Notes: generated by a model from the letters alone, not told the origin. Shown: positions 36,295-44,571, counted from the stretch's first letter. The stretch: 64,000 nucleotides of DNA from Winogradskyella sp. J14-2 (GCF_001971725.1 NZ_CP019388.1:124001-188000); one strand, 5' to 3'. Program-made: numbers and translations.

Positions 36295-36311
36295 CAAATA
36301 TATTATATTTG
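36295..36311. promoter_or_regulatory. Back-to-back -7 boxes forming one palindrome
   Basis: CAAATATATTATATTTG is a perfect 17-bp inverted repeat. Its right half, TATATTTG (36304-36311), is the -7 box for the rhomboid gene on the plus strand. Its left half read on the minus strand (36302-36295) is the -7 box for the acyltransferase gene. The two polymerase sites overlap, so the genes should compete for initiation. Confidence 0.6.
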
Positions 36312-36328
36312 AATCAATAGATATTTTT

Positions 36329-36982
36329 ATGCACAATTTAGATCCTGTTACCATTGTAATTATCGCGGCTAATGTTTTGCTATCATTAAAGGGTTTTAAT
36401 GACCGTTTATTTTTTGAAAAATACAAGTTTAATGTAGGTAGTATAAGACGTGGCGAGCAAATAAGAATGTTTAGTTCTGGCTTTTTGCACGTAGATACGA
36501 CGCATTTGCTGTTTAATATGATTACCCTTTATTTTTTTGCAAGTTATGTTGTAGACTCTTTAGGAACTTATAATTTTTTAATCCTCTATTTTGCAAGTCT
36601 TCTTTTTGGTAATCTATTATCCTTGTATTTTCATAAAGAAGAATTCTGGTATAATGCTGTTGGTGCCAGTGGCGCTGTTACTGGAGTGTTATATTCGGCA
36701 ATATTACTAGATCCTAGTATGAGCTTGTACATGTTTTTTATACCAATTCCCATACCTGGATATTTATTTGGTATAGGCTATTTGTTATATTCTATCTACG
36801 GTATGAAAAATAGGGTAGGAAATATTGGCCATGATGCTCACTTTGGTGGTGCGGTAGGAGGTTATGCAATAACTTTAATTTTAATGCCCAGTTTGTTTAA
36901 AACAGACCTAGGTCATATAGGTTTATTGACTATCCCTATTATCATTCTTTTTATCCTATATAAAGTGGGAAAACTCCAATAA
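36329..36982 (+). CDS. Rhomboid family intramembrane serine protease
   Basis: A 218-residue protein with six hydrophobic segments, FLHVDTTHLLFNM near the front, the nucleophile S114 in GASGAVTG and H171 in GHDAHFGGAVGG. It cleaves membrane proteins within the bilayer; substrates are unknown. The frame opens further upstream at 36266, but that start overlaps the divergent acyltransferase gene and the -7 box at 36304-36311, so the ATG at 36329 is preferred. Confidence 0.92.
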   Translation: MHNLDPVTIVIIAANVLLSLKGFNDRLFFEKYKFNVGSIRRGEQIRMFSSGFLHVDTTHLLFNMITLYFFASYVVDSLGTYNFLILYFASLLFGNLLSLYFHKEEFWYNAVGASGAVTGVLYSAILLDPSMSLYMFFIPIPIPGYLFGIGYLLYSIYGMKNRVGNIGHDAHFGGAVGGYAITLILMPSLFKTDLGHIGLLTIPIIILFILYKVGKLQ

Positions 36983-36984
36983 AA

Positions 36985-37012
36985 AAGCCCGCTTTAGTTA
37001 GCAGGCCTTTTA
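36985..37012. terminator. Bidirectional terminator between rhomboid and TlpA-like genes
   Basis: GCCCGC (36987-36992), an 8-nt loop and GCAGGC (37001-37006) form a stem with one wobble, flanked by six A before and a T-rich run after. It can serve both converging genes. Confidence 0.6.
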
Positions 37013-37027
37013 TACTATGTTGGTTTT

Positions 37028-38185
37028 TTAGTTATTGTTATCAAACAATTGTCTCAACTTACGCTCCAGAGCAAAACCTCTTAAATTTTTTGCTACAATC
37101 TTACCTTCTTCATCTAGTATATAAGTAGCAGGTATAGATGTTATATTATACTGCTTTGCAACGGGATCATTAAAGTACATTAAGCTAGATACATGGTTCC
37201 ACTTTAACCCATCCTTTTCAATAGCATCTAACCATGCTTTTTTAGGATCCTTTTGGTTTGGAGCACCATCTAGAGATACACCAATAATTTCTAAACCTTT
37301 GTCGTGGTATTGCTCATAGATTTTAACAACGTTTGGGTTTTCTCTTCTACATGGACCACACCATGCTGCCCAAAAATCAATAATGGTGACTTTTCCTTTT
37401 AGGTCATTAAGGCTTACACGCTCACCACTAGGTGTTTGAGACTCAAAGTTAGGTGCTATTTTACCAATTTCTAGGTAAGCTGTTTTTTCATATTCCTTAT
37501 AGAGTTCATCTAATTTTTGCTTTACTAACTGTCCTCTTTTTGATGCTTTTAACTCTTCCGGGAAACGCTCAAATGCCTCTTTATATTTTAAAATATCAAA
37601 GCCAGCTCTACTAGATTCTAGTTGAATAAGGTTTAAACTAAAAAAGCTATTGTTATTTTCTTGCACAAATTGCAAAGGGTAGGCTCTTTGTCTATCTCTC
37701 AAGGCTTCCATTGCCCTACCAATAGAATCTCTTGTTTCTGGAGCTGGTTGTTGGCCAAGTTCTCTAAATTTAGCCATAATAGCTTCACCTTCTTCTTTAA
37801 ATGCCATCATACCATTCTGAAAATTCTCGTAACTTTTGTTAGACTCAGACCCAGTAACTTCAGATTCCATAGGAATGTCTTTATTAAAATTTATAGCTAT
37901 ATCGCTATTTTCTAACATAAAAACAACGTTGCCAGGACTGCTGTCAGCCGATAAAAAATAAATACTAGGCTCATCTACAGCGCCCTTTATTATAAATTTT
38001 TCATCTTTCACTACAGCAGAGTCTTTAATGATTTGCTGACCTTTAGCATCTATCTCGGCAAGCTGCACTCGTACACCATTTGCAACGCCTTTTGCATTTC
38101 CGTTAATAACGAATTCTGCGTTTTTTTGTTGGTTGCAACTTACAAACGCCACCGTTAAAATTAATAAAACAAGTATTTTTTTCAT
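37028..38185 (-). CDS. TlpA-like thiol-disulfide oxidoreductase lipoprotein with DUF4369 domain
   Basis: A 385-residue protein. I chose the ATG giving MKKILVLLILTVAFVSCNQQ, a lipoprotein signal; the frame extends 14 codons upstream without such a signal. The N-terminal DUF4369-like domain (about 25-120) is followed by a helical linker and a thioredoxin fold with WAAWCGPC (C276, C279) and a cis-Pro region (SIPATYI). It should act as a thiol reductant at the cell envelope. A -7 box on the minus strand (TATATTTG, 38220-38213) supports the start. Confidence 0.92.
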   Translation of the reverse strand: MKKILVLLILTVAFVSCNQQKNAEFVINGNAKGVANGVRVQLAEIDAKGQQIIKDSAVVKDEKFIIKGAVDEPSIYFLSADSSPGNVVFMLENSDIAINFNKDIPMESEVTGSESNKSYENFQNGMMAFKEEGEAIMAKFRELGQQPAPETRDSIGRAMEALRDRQRAYPLQFVQENNNSFFSLNLIQLESSRAGFDILKYKEAFERFPEELKASKRGQLVKQKLDELYKEYEKTAYLEIGKIAPNFESQTPSGERVSLNDLKGKVTIIDFWAAWCGPCRRENPNVVKIYEQYHDKGLEIIGVSLDGAPNQKDPKKAWLDAIEKDGLKWNHVSSLMYFNDPVAKQYNITSIPATYILDEEGKIVAKNLRGFALERKLRQLFDNNN

Positions 38186-38334
38186 GTATATGATTTTCTT
38201 ATTATGAGGTAGCAAATATAACAACATAGGCTAACTAATCTAAGCTTTAGATGTGAATATAATCTTAAATACAACCGTTAACCTTTTAACAATCCCACAT
38301 TTTACAATATTTTTGTATTAAGTAAAGATCCATT

Positions 38335-39720
38335 ATGCATAACGATACAATTGTGGCCTTGGCAACACCCTCAGGAAGCGGAGCTATAGCTGTTATACGG
38401 CTATCTGGTAGTGAAGCCATAAATATTGCAGCATCTGCTTTTAAATCTATTAAAAATAAAAATCTAAAAGCACAAGCTACGCATACGATTCATTTAGGTC
38501 ATATTATTGATGGTGATAAAACTCTTGACGAAGTTTTAGTTTCAGTATTTAAAAATCCAAACTCGTATACAGGTGAAGATGTTATAGAGGTCTCTTGCCA
38601 TGGCTCTCCCTATATTCAACAAGAAATTATACAATTATTTCTTAGAAAAGGTTGTAGAATGGCCAATGCTGGCGAGTTTACATTACGCGCCTTTTTAAAT
38701 GGAAAATTAGATTTAAGTCAGGCAGAAGCTGTAGCAGATTTAATAAGCAGTGATAATGCAGCATCGCATCAAATTGCTATGCAGCAGATGCGTGGTGGTT
38801 TTTCTTCTGAAATTGCAAAACTGCGAGAAGAACTTTTAAACTTTGCGTCGTTAATAGAATTAGAATTAGACTTTGCCGAAGAGGATGTAGAATTTGCAGA
38901 CAGGACACAATTTAAGGACCTTATTAACCGCATTATTTTTGTATTAAAACGATTAATAGATTCTTTTGCGGTTGGTAACGTCATAAAAAATGGTATTCCT
39001 GTGGCGATTGTAGGCGAACCAAATGTTGGCAAATCTACATTGTTAAATGCACTTTTAAATGAAGAACGTGCAATTGTTTCAGAAATCGCAGGTACTACCA
39101 GAGATACTATTGAAGATGAAATATCTATAGGAGGTATAGGTTTTCGATTCATTGATACGGCTGGTATACGAGAAACAGAGGATATTGTTGAAAGTATCGG
39201 TATTAAAAAGACCTTTGAAAAAATAGAACAATCTCAAGTAACAATTTATCTGTTTGATGCTAGTAAAACCATAGATACACTAGAAGAGGTAAGAATAGAA
39301 ATAGAGAAGATTAGAAATAAATACCCTCAAAAACCTTTGTTGGTTATTGCTAATAAAATTGATAGGTTAAATGATATACAGTTAGCTAAAATAAACACCA
39401 CCATTGCCGATGTACTTTTACTTTCAGCTAAAACGGGTTTTGGTGTAGAACAGTTAACCAACTCGTTATTAAAATTAATCAATACAGGTGCTTTACGCAA
39501 TAATGAAACCATAGTTACAAATACACGCCATTATGATGCGCTTTTAAAAGCTGTTGAAGAAATTCAAAAAGTGCAACATGGTTTAGAAACTGGTTTATCA
39601 GGTGATTTGTTAGCTATAGACATTAGACAAGCTTTATATCATTTTGGTGAAATTACAGGTGAGATTACAACCGATGATTTATTGGGTAATATCTTTGCTA
39701 ACTTTTGTATCGGGAAGTAA
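38335..39720 (+). CDS. mnmE: tRNA modification GTPase MnmE
   Basis: A 461-residue protein with the N-terminal formyl-folate-type domain (DTIVALATPSGSGAIAVIRL), a helical domain and an inserted G domain: GEPNVGKS (227-234), AGTTRDT, DTAGIR and NKID. It ends in the family motif FCIGK. With MnmG it modifies U34 of certain tRNAs. A -7 box TATTTTTG is at 38308-38315. Confidence 0.97.
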   Translation: MHNDTIVALATPSGSGAIAVIRLSGSEAINIAASAFKSIKNKNLKAQATHTIHLGHIIDGDKTLDEVLVSVFKNPNSYTGEDVIEVSCHGSPYIQQEIIQLFLRKGCRMANAGEFTLRAFLNGKLDLSQAEAVADLISSDNAASHQIAMQQMRGGFSSEIAKLREELLNFASLIELELDFAEEDVEFADRTQFKDLINRIIFVLKRLIDSFAVGNVIKNGIPVAIVGEPNVGKSTLLNALLNEERAIVSEIAGTTRDTIEDEISIGGIGFRFIDTAGIRETEDIVESIGIKKTFEKIEQSQVTIYLFDASKTIDTLEEVRIEIEKIRNKYPQKPLLVIANKIDRLNDIQLAKINTTIADVLLLSAKTGFGVEQLTNSLLKLINTGALRNNETIVTNTRHYDALLKAVEEIQKVQHGLETGLSGDLLAIDIRQALYHFGEITGEITTDDLLGNIFANFCIGK

Positions 39721-39742
39721 TACCTTGTTTTTAAAAATATAA

Positions 39743-39760
39743 TTGTAACATTAGTTGCTT
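39743..39760 (+). promoter_or_regulatory. Crp/Fnr-like operator of the TauE/SafE gene
   Basis: TTGTAAC-ATTA-GTTGCTT, an imperfect copy of GTAAC-N4-GTTAC. Its centre lies 29.5 bp before the first T of the -7 box TAGCTTTG (39781-39788), as at the other sites in this cluster. Confidence 0.6.
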
Positions 39761-39810
39761 ACTTAACTAAGTATAAAAACTAGCTTTGATATCAAAATTA
39801 CAATCTTAAT

Positions 39811-40611
39811 ATGGATTTGACTCAGATTTTAGGTTATATCGGAGCTTTGTTTATAGGTATTGTTCTTGGGCTCATTGGCGGAGGAGGCTCCATTCTAACT
39901 GTTCCAATCTTAGTTTATTTGTTTTATGTAAATCCAGTTACGGCAACAGCTTATTCTCTCTTTGTAGTAGGTGTTTCGTCTTTAGTAGGTGCTATTAGAA
40001 ATATTCAAAAAGGCTTAGTGGATTTTAGAACAGCCATTGTTTTTTCAGTACCAGCTTTTATTGCAGTATATATTACCAGAAAGTATTTGGTGCCAGCAAT
40101 GCCAGAAGAACTATTTAGTGTTGGTGATTTTTTAGTAACAAAGCATATAGGTATAATGATATTTTTTGCCTTTGTTATGCTTGTTGCCTCTGTATCCATG
40201 ATAAAGAATAAAAAGGTTAAAGCAGTTTCTGATACCGAAGTAAATTTCAACTATCCATTAGTTGTTGCTGAAGGTGTAATCGTTGGTGTTATAACAGGAA
40301 TCGTAGGTGCTGGAGGTGGATTTTTAATTATACCAGCATTAGTGTTGTTGGCCAAACTACCGATGAAAAAAGCCGTAGCCACGTCATTACTCATTATTGC
40401 TATAAAATCCTTAATAGGTTTTATAGGTGATGTTGAAAATTTAGACATAGATTGGTCATTTCTTTTAATATTTACATCCATCTCTGTAGTTGGCATATTT
40501 TTAGGAGTTTACCTCTCCAATTACATTGAAGGCAAAAAGCTTAAAAAAGGTTTTGGTTGGTTTGTGTTAATTATGGGTATTTACATCATTTACAAGGAAT
40601 TAACATTGTAA
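39811..40611 (+). CDS. TauE/SafE family sulfite/sulfur-compound exporter
   Basis: A 266-residue membrane protein with eight or so hydrophobic segments and the paired glycine-rich motifs of the family, GLIGGGGSILTVPIL (about 20-34) and GIVGAGGGFLIIPAL (about 165-180). Members move sulfite, sulfoacetate or thiosulfate-like compounds. It sits 71 nt before an MBL-rhodanese gene and carries the same operator, so a role in clearing sulfite or related products is likely. Its stop codon falls inside the operator of the next gene. Confidence 0.9.
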   Translation: MDLTQILGYIGALFIGIVLGLIGGGGSILTVPILVYLFYVNPVTATAYSLFVVGVSSLVGAIRNIQKGLVDFRTAIVFSVPAFIAVYITRKYLVPAMPEELFSVGDFLVTKHIGIMIFFAFVMLVASVSMIKNKKVKAVSDTEVNFNYPLVVAEGVIVGVITGIVGAGGGFLIIPALVLLAKLPMKKAVATSLLIIAIKSLIGFIGDVENLDIDWSFLLIFTSISVVGIFLGVYLSNYIEGKKLKKGFGWFVLIMGIYIIYKELTL

Positions 40612-40623
40612 CTTTTGTTACAA
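40606..40623 (+). promoter_or_regulatory. Crp/Fnr-like operator of the MBL-rhodanese gene
   Basis: TTGTAACTTTTGTTACAA is a perfect inverted repeat with 7-bp arms and a 4-bp centre. Its centre lies 29.5 bp before TAATTTAA (40644-40651), a partial match to the -7 box. Confidence 0.7.
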
Positions 40624-40682
40624 CTCAATTTTTTTAATGTCCGTAATTTAAGTGAAATTTATTCACATTAACCAAAATAATT

Positions 40683-42098
40683 ATGAAAATAGAACAGATT
40701 TATACAGGATGCTTAGCTCATGCAGCATATTACATTGAAAGTAATGGTGAAGCTGCAATTTTTGATCCATTACGAGAAGTTCAGCCGTACATTAATAGAG
40801 CCAAAATGGCTGATGCAAAAATCAAATACATTTTTGAGACGCATTTTCATGCAGATTTTGTTTCAGGTCACTTAGATCTTAAAGAAAAAACAGGTGCTAA
40901 AATTGTATTTGGTCCAACAGCAAAGCCTAATTATGAAGCTATAGTTGCAGAAGACAATCAGATTTTTGAGGTAGGTAATTACAAGGTGAAGGTTATCCAC
41001 ACACCAGGTCACACTATGGAAAGTACGACTTACTTACTCATAGATGAAAACGGCAAAGAGCATGGTATTATTACAGGAGATACTTTATTTATAGGTGACG
41101 TGGGCAGACCAGACTTAGCACAAAAAGTTGATGCAAAACTTACACAAGAAAAATTAGCCTCTCATTTATACGATTCCTTGCGTAACAAAATAATGCCATT
41201 GAGTGATGATTTAATTGTGTATCCCAATCACGGTGCAGGTTCTGCTTGTGGTAAAAACATGAGTAAAGAAACAACAGATACTCTTGGTAACCAGAAGAAA
41301 ACTAATTACGCACTTAGAGCAGACATGACCAGAGAAGAGTTTATAGAAGAACTTTTAGATGGTTTAACTGAGCCGCCAGGATACTTTCCTCAAAATGTAC
41401 TAATGAATATTAAAGGTTACGAGAGTTTTGATAAAGTTATGGATAAGGCTCAAAATCCGTTATCACCAAAAGCTTTTGAAGCTGCTGCAATCGAAACTGA
41501 AGCTGTGGTATTAGATGTTCGCCATCAATCAGAGTTTATTAAAGGACATATTCCAGGTTCTGTTTTCATTGGTATCGATGGTAATTTTGCACCATGGGTA
41601 GGAGCATTAATCGTAGATGTTACCCAGCCCATATTATTAGTGGCACCAAAGGGCAGAGAAGAAGAGGTGATTACCAGATTATCTAGAGTTGGATTTGATA
41701 ATGTTGTAGGCTACTTAGATGGAGGTTTCGAAGCTTGGAAAGATGCTAATATGGAAATCGACACTATAACTTCAATTTCTGCAGAAGAATTTGCAAAAGA
41801 TTTTGAAGATAAAAAAGATGTTGTTTTCGACGTTAGAAGAGAAGGTGAGTATATTGCTGAGCATGTAGATGGAGCTAAAAATACTCAACTAGATTATTTA
41901 AATAATTACCTAAGCGAATTCCCAGAAGATAAAACCTTCTATGTGCATTGTGCTGGTGGGTATCGTTCAGTAATTGCCGCTTCAATATTAAAAAGTAGAG
42001 GAATTCATAATTTGGTGGATATAGCAGGCGGTTATGGCGCCATTAAAAAAACAGACATCCCAAGAACGGATTATGTCTGCCCTTCAACTCTAAAATAA
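40683..42098 (+). CDS. MBL-fold hydrolase fused to two rhodanese domains (persulfide dioxygenase-like)
   Basis: A 471-residue fusion. The N-terminal metallo-beta-lactamase domain has THFHADFVSGH (H54, H56, D58, H63) and TPGHTMEST, as in the ETHE1/persulfide dioxygenase group. Two rhodanese domains follow (about 265-360 and 375-465). The second has the catalytic C423 in HCAGGYRS; the first has APKGRE at that place and no Cys, so it is probably structural. The protein likely oxidises glutathione persulfide and passes sulfane sulfur to or from thiols. It is controlled by a palindromic operator and neighbours a sulfite exporter. Confidence 0.92.
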   Translation: MKIEQIYTGCLAHAAYYIESNGEAAIFDPLREVQPYINRAKMADAKIKYIFETHFHADFVSGHLDLKEKTGAKIVFGPTAKPNYEAIVAEDNQIFEVGNYKVKVIHTPGHTMESTTYLLIDENGKEHGIITGDTLFIGDVGRPDLAQKVDAKLTQEKLASHLYDSLRNKIMPLSDDLIVYPNHGAGSACGKNMSKETTDTLGNQKKTNYALRADMTREEFIEELLDGLTEPPGYFPQNVLMNIKGYESFDKVMDKAQNPLSPKAFEAAAIETEAVVLDVRHQSEFIKGHIPGSVFIGIDGNFAPWVGALIVDVTQPILLVAPKGREEEVITRLSRVGFDNVVGYLDGGFEAWKDANMEIDTITSISAEEFAKDFEDKKDVVFDVRREGEYIAEHVDGAKNTQLDYLNNYLSEFPEDKTFYVHCAGGYRSVIAASILKSRGIHNLVDIAGGYGAIKKTDIPRTDYVCPSTLK

Positions 42099-42121
42099 AT
42101 TCCAAAGTCAAAATTATTAGA

Positions 42122-42275
42122 GGTTGTCTCAAAACCTATATTTTTTGTCAATCTTAATTGGTTTCAGATTCTTAAAATAATTAAAATCAGGTCAATAAGA
42201 TTCTGAAATAAATTGACTACGTCGAATCTTCGATTTCAGAATGACGGTGTTTTCGGTTTTGAGACTGCTTTTTTT
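42122..42275. repeat. Inverted-repeat element, possibly acting as a terminator
   Basis: The ends GTCTCAAAACC (42126-42136) and GGTTTTGAGAC (42255-42265) are perfect 11-bp inverted arms about 140 bp apart. Inside is a second inverted pair (ttcagattctt / aagattctgaa) and a REP-like piece ending cagaatgacgg. The right arm is followed by a run of T (42269-42275), so the large hairpin may also stop transcription from the MBL-rhodanese gene. Confidence 0.65.
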
Positions 42276-42277
42276 GT

Positions 42278-42291
42278 GTAACATAGGTTAC
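42278..42291 (+). promoter_or_regulatory. Crp/Fnr-like operator of the rhodanese-cytochrome-thioredoxin operon
   Basis: GTAAC-ATAG-GTTAC, a perfect inverted repeat with 5-bp arms, centred 29.5 bp before TATTTTTA (42314-42321). The start of transcription predicted from this box (near 42327) also decides the start codon of the next gene. Confidence 0.7.
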
Positions 42292-42356
42292 GCTTTGCCA
42301 AAAGTTTAACGACTATTTTTATCATGTTTTATAATTCAATTCTAAAAATTCTTCTT

Positions 42357-42695
42357 ATGTCATTTTTCGCTTCATTATTTGGTTCTAAAACATCACAAAG
42401 CGATGTTATAAAGCTATTATCACCAAAAGAATTTAAAGTGCAGGTTGAAAACAAAAATGTGCAATTGATAGATGTTAGAACACCAGCTGAGTTTAAAGGT
42501 GGACATATAAAAGGTGCAAAAAACATAGATTTTTTCTCCGGTAAGTTTAATGTTGAGTTTAATAAATTGAATAAGGATAAAGCAGTCTATGTTTACTGCC
42601 GAAGTGGAAGTAGAAGTAGACAAACATCTAAAAAGCTGGAAGCTATGGGATTTACTGAAATTTATGATTTAAAAGGAGGAATAATCAATTATTAA
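42357..42695 (+). CDS. Rhodanese-like sulfurtransferase
   Basis: A 112-residue single rhodanese domain with VQLIDVRTPAEFKGGHIKGA and the active C81 in VYCRSGSRSR. The frame opens 11 codons earlier at 42324, but the predicted transcription start falls at about 42327, so the ATG at 42357 is preferred. The short N-terminus (MSFFASLFGS) is mildly hydrophobic. It is first in an operon with a haem lipoprotein (10 nt gap) and thioredoxin. Confidence 0.9.
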   Translation: MSFFASLFGSKTSQSDVIKLLSPKEFKVQVENKNVQLIDVRTPAEFKGGHIKGAKNIDFFSGKFNVEFNKLNKDKAVYVYCRSGSRSRQTSKKLEAMGFTEIYDLKGGIINY

Positions 42696-42705
42696 TGAGT
42701 CACTT

Positions 42706-43710
42706 ATGAAATATACTATAGTACTTTTGGCATCTGTTTTTATTTTAAGTTGTAATAACTCTGATAAAAAAGAATTATCGGCATTTGAAAAGTCTAAGTT
42801 GGCTAATAGTCATCCAGGTAAAAAATTGATGGAAACCAATTGTTACGTTTGCCATAGTCCAACAGCTAGCCACGACGATAGAATTGGGCCACCCATGGTA
42901 GCCATAAAAAGACATTATATTGATGATGCAACTACCAAAGAGCAATTTATTGCAGACATGCAAGCTTGGATAAAAAATCCTAACGAAGCTGATGCAAGAA
43001 TGCGTGGTGCTGTAAGACGCTTTGGAGTTATGCCAAAACAAGTTTTTCCAGAAGAAACCATTGAGAAAATTGCAGATTATATGTATGATTTTGAGATCGA
43101 TCAGCCAGAATGGTTTGAAGATCATTTTAATGAAGAAAAAGGAAAACATAACGGAAATGGTAAAGGTATGGGACAAGGTAAAGGAAAACATCAGCAACAA
43201 GCACAAACCAACTACCAAGATTTACCTTATGGTGAAAGAGGTCTAAAGTATGCTTTAACCACAAAAGCTGTGTTGGGTAAAAACCTTATGGGTACAATTC
43301 AAAAAAAAGGAACATTAGAAGCCTTAGAGTTTTGTAATGTTAAAGCCTATCCATTAACCGATAGCATGGCAGTAGTTCATAATGCAAGCATAAAACGGGT
43401 AAGCGACAAACCTAGAAACCCAAAAAACAAAGCCAATTCAGAAGAGTTAGAGTACATCAATACTTTTAAAACTTTGGTTGCTGGCGAAAAAGAAGTTAGT
43501 CCAATAGTAAAAGAATCTGAAGACAATGTCCATGTGTATTATCCGATTGTAACAAATACAATGTGTCTTCAATGTCATGGCAAGCCAAAATCTGATATAA
43601 AACCCGATGTTTTAAAATCATTATCTTCATTATATCCCAAAGATAAAGCTATACGCTATTCCGAAAATCAGGTAAGAGGTATTTGGAATGTCTCTTTTAA
43701 AAAGAATTAA
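42706..43710 (+). CDS. Lipoprotein with cytochrome c domain and Tll0287-like (DUF3365) haem domain
   Basis: A 334-residue protein. MKYTIVLLASVFILSCNN gives a lipobox Cys at 16. The first domain (about 30-135) has a haem c site CYVCH (46-50) and a possible Met ligand in RFGVMPK. A Gly/Lys-rich linker (about 145-170) leads to a DUF3365/Tll0287-like domain with a second haem site CLQCH (287-291). It should be an envelope electron carrier or sensor-like redox protein. Placed between a rhodanese and a thioredoxin, it may take electrons from sulfur oxidation (inference). Confidence 0.88.
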   Translation: MKYTIVLLASVFILSCNNSDKKELSAFEKSKLANSHPGKKLMETNCYVCHSPTASHDDRIGPPMVAIKRHYIDDATTKEQFIADMQAWIKNPNEADARMRGAVRRFGVMPKQVFPEETIEKIADYMYDFEIDQPEWFEDHFNEEKGKHNGNGKGMGQGKGKHQQQAQTNYQDLPYGERGLKYALTTKAVLGKNLMGTIQKKGTLEALEFCNVKAYPLTDSMAVVHNASIKRVSDKPRNPKNKANSEELEYINTFKTLVAGEKEVSPIVKESEDNVHVYYPIVTNTMCLQCHGKPKSDIKPDVLKSLSSLYPKDKAIRYSENQVRGIWNVSFKKN

Positions 43711-43718
43711 AATTAGTT

Positions 43719-44015
43719 ATGAGCAAGTTTTCAGAATTAATCAATAAAGACAAATTAGTCCTTGTCGATTTTTTTGCAGAGTGGTGCGGTCCTTGTAAAA
43801 TGATGTCTCCGATTTTAAAAGAAGTAAAAGACAATCTAGGCGATAGAGTAGCCATCATAAAAATTGATGTTGATAAAAATCAAGCTTTAGCTGCAAAATA
43901 TCAGGTAAGAGGTGTACCAACATTACTATTGTTTAAACAGGGTAAACAAATTTGGAGACAGTCTGGAGTGCTTCAAAAAGATGATTTAATTAATCTTATT
44001 GCCAACAATGATTAG
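43719..44015 (+). CDS. trxA: Thioredoxin
   Basis: A 98-residue thioredoxin with FFAEWCGPCKM (C23, C26), the buried Asp (KIDVDKN) and the cis-Pro motif GVPTLLLF. It has no signal peptide, so it is cytoplasmic. It begins 8 nt after the haem lipoprotein gene and closes the operon. In this setting it probably reduces the persulfides formed by the rhodaneses. Confidence 0.95.
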   Translation: MSKFSELINKDKLVLVDFFAEWCGPCKMMSPILKEVKDNLGDRVAIIKIDVDKNQALAAKYQVRGVPTLLLFKQGKQIWRQSGVLQKDDLINLIANND

Positions 44016-44086
44016 GTAATTGAGATATACTTTAAAAACAACTAAAGCACATCTTAAAGAATTATTTTTAGGTACTTTTTCATTTA

Positions 44087-44100
44087 CTGACAAATGTCAT
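44087..44100 (+). promoter_or_regulatory. Crp/Fnr-like operator (TGAC-N4-GTCA variant)
   Basis: CTGAC-AAAT-GTCAT is an inverted repeat with the half-site TGAC rather than GTAAC. Its centre is again exactly 29.5 bp before a -7-like box, TAACTTAG (44123-44130). It stands in front of the 47-residue membrane protein. Confidence 0.5.
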
Positions 44101-44158
44101 TTTTATTACAAATGATTACAGCTAACTTAGCATTTGTAAATGATAAATCGGCTAAAAA

Positions 44159-44302
44159 ATGAACAACTCTTTACTAGTATATGACCATAGCAATGGAGTA
44201 ATAATGATTGCAGTGTTTGCTTTAGTCTGCGTAATTTTAGTAGGCGTACTTATTAATTTTATGACAAGCGGAAAAAAGAAAGACAACAACGAAGCAAACT
44301 AA
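44159..44302 (+). CDS. Small single-span membrane protein, 47 residues
   Basis: MNNSLLVYDHSNGVIMIAVF begins the product. A membrane segment (about 13-34, ending LVGVLINF) is followed by a charged tail GKKKDNNEAN. It has a promoter, an operator and a strong terminator of its own, so it is a real transcription unit in spite of its size. The sequence resembles short conserved membrane proteins of Flavobacteriaceae; the function is unknown. It lies between the thioredoxin operon and the TolC-RND operon and shares their regulatory geometry. Confidence 0.7.
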   Translation: MNNSLLVYDHSNGVIMIAVFALVCVILVGVLINFMTSGKKKDNNEAN

Positions 44303-44372
44303 ATCAACCAACTATCATACATGGTTTTTTTAACAGTGTAATTTTTTAAAATTCTTCTTGAATTTTGGGCTA

Positions 44373-44414
44373 AAAAAAAGAGGCTCGATTCATTGATCGA
44401 GCCTCTTTTTTTTT
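44373..44414. terminator. Strong rho-independent terminator
   Basis: AAGAGGCTCGAT, loop TCATTG, ATCGAGCCTCTT is a perfect 12-bp stem with a run of A before and nine or more T after. It ends the small membrane protein transcript and could work in both directions. Confidence 0.92.
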
Positions 44415-44518
44415 AACTATTAAAAATCAGGGTATAAACAACGATTATTTTAAAGATAGATAGAATGACGCATTAAGGATTAACTAGTGCAGTTAATTAG
44501 GTTTTTTTGGTTAGTGTT

Positions 44519-44548
44519 AAGAAGCATCTTTTTTTAAAGGTGCTTCTT
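44519..44548. other. Stem-loop ahead of the TolC operon operator
   Basis: AAGAAGCATCT and AGGTGCTTCTT pair (one G-T wobble) around an A/T loop. There is no T run after it. It lies just before the operator at 44552; it may be a second terminator-like hairpin or a structural spacer. Confidence 0.4.
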
Positions 44549-44551
44549 GCT

Positions 44552-44571
44552 TTAGTAACCTTTGTTACTAA
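44552..44571 (+). promoter_or_regulatory. Crp/Fnr-like operator of the TolC-MFP-RND operon
   Basis: TTAGTAACCTTTGTTACTAA, a perfect inverted repeat with 8-bp arms around CTTT. Its centre is 29.5 bp before TAATTTTG (44591-44598), a full -7 match. Confidence 0.75.

Noticed and set aside
42324..42356. Upstream start for the rhodanese at 42324
   Set aside because: The -7-like box at 42314-42321 places the transcription start at about 42327, after that codon.
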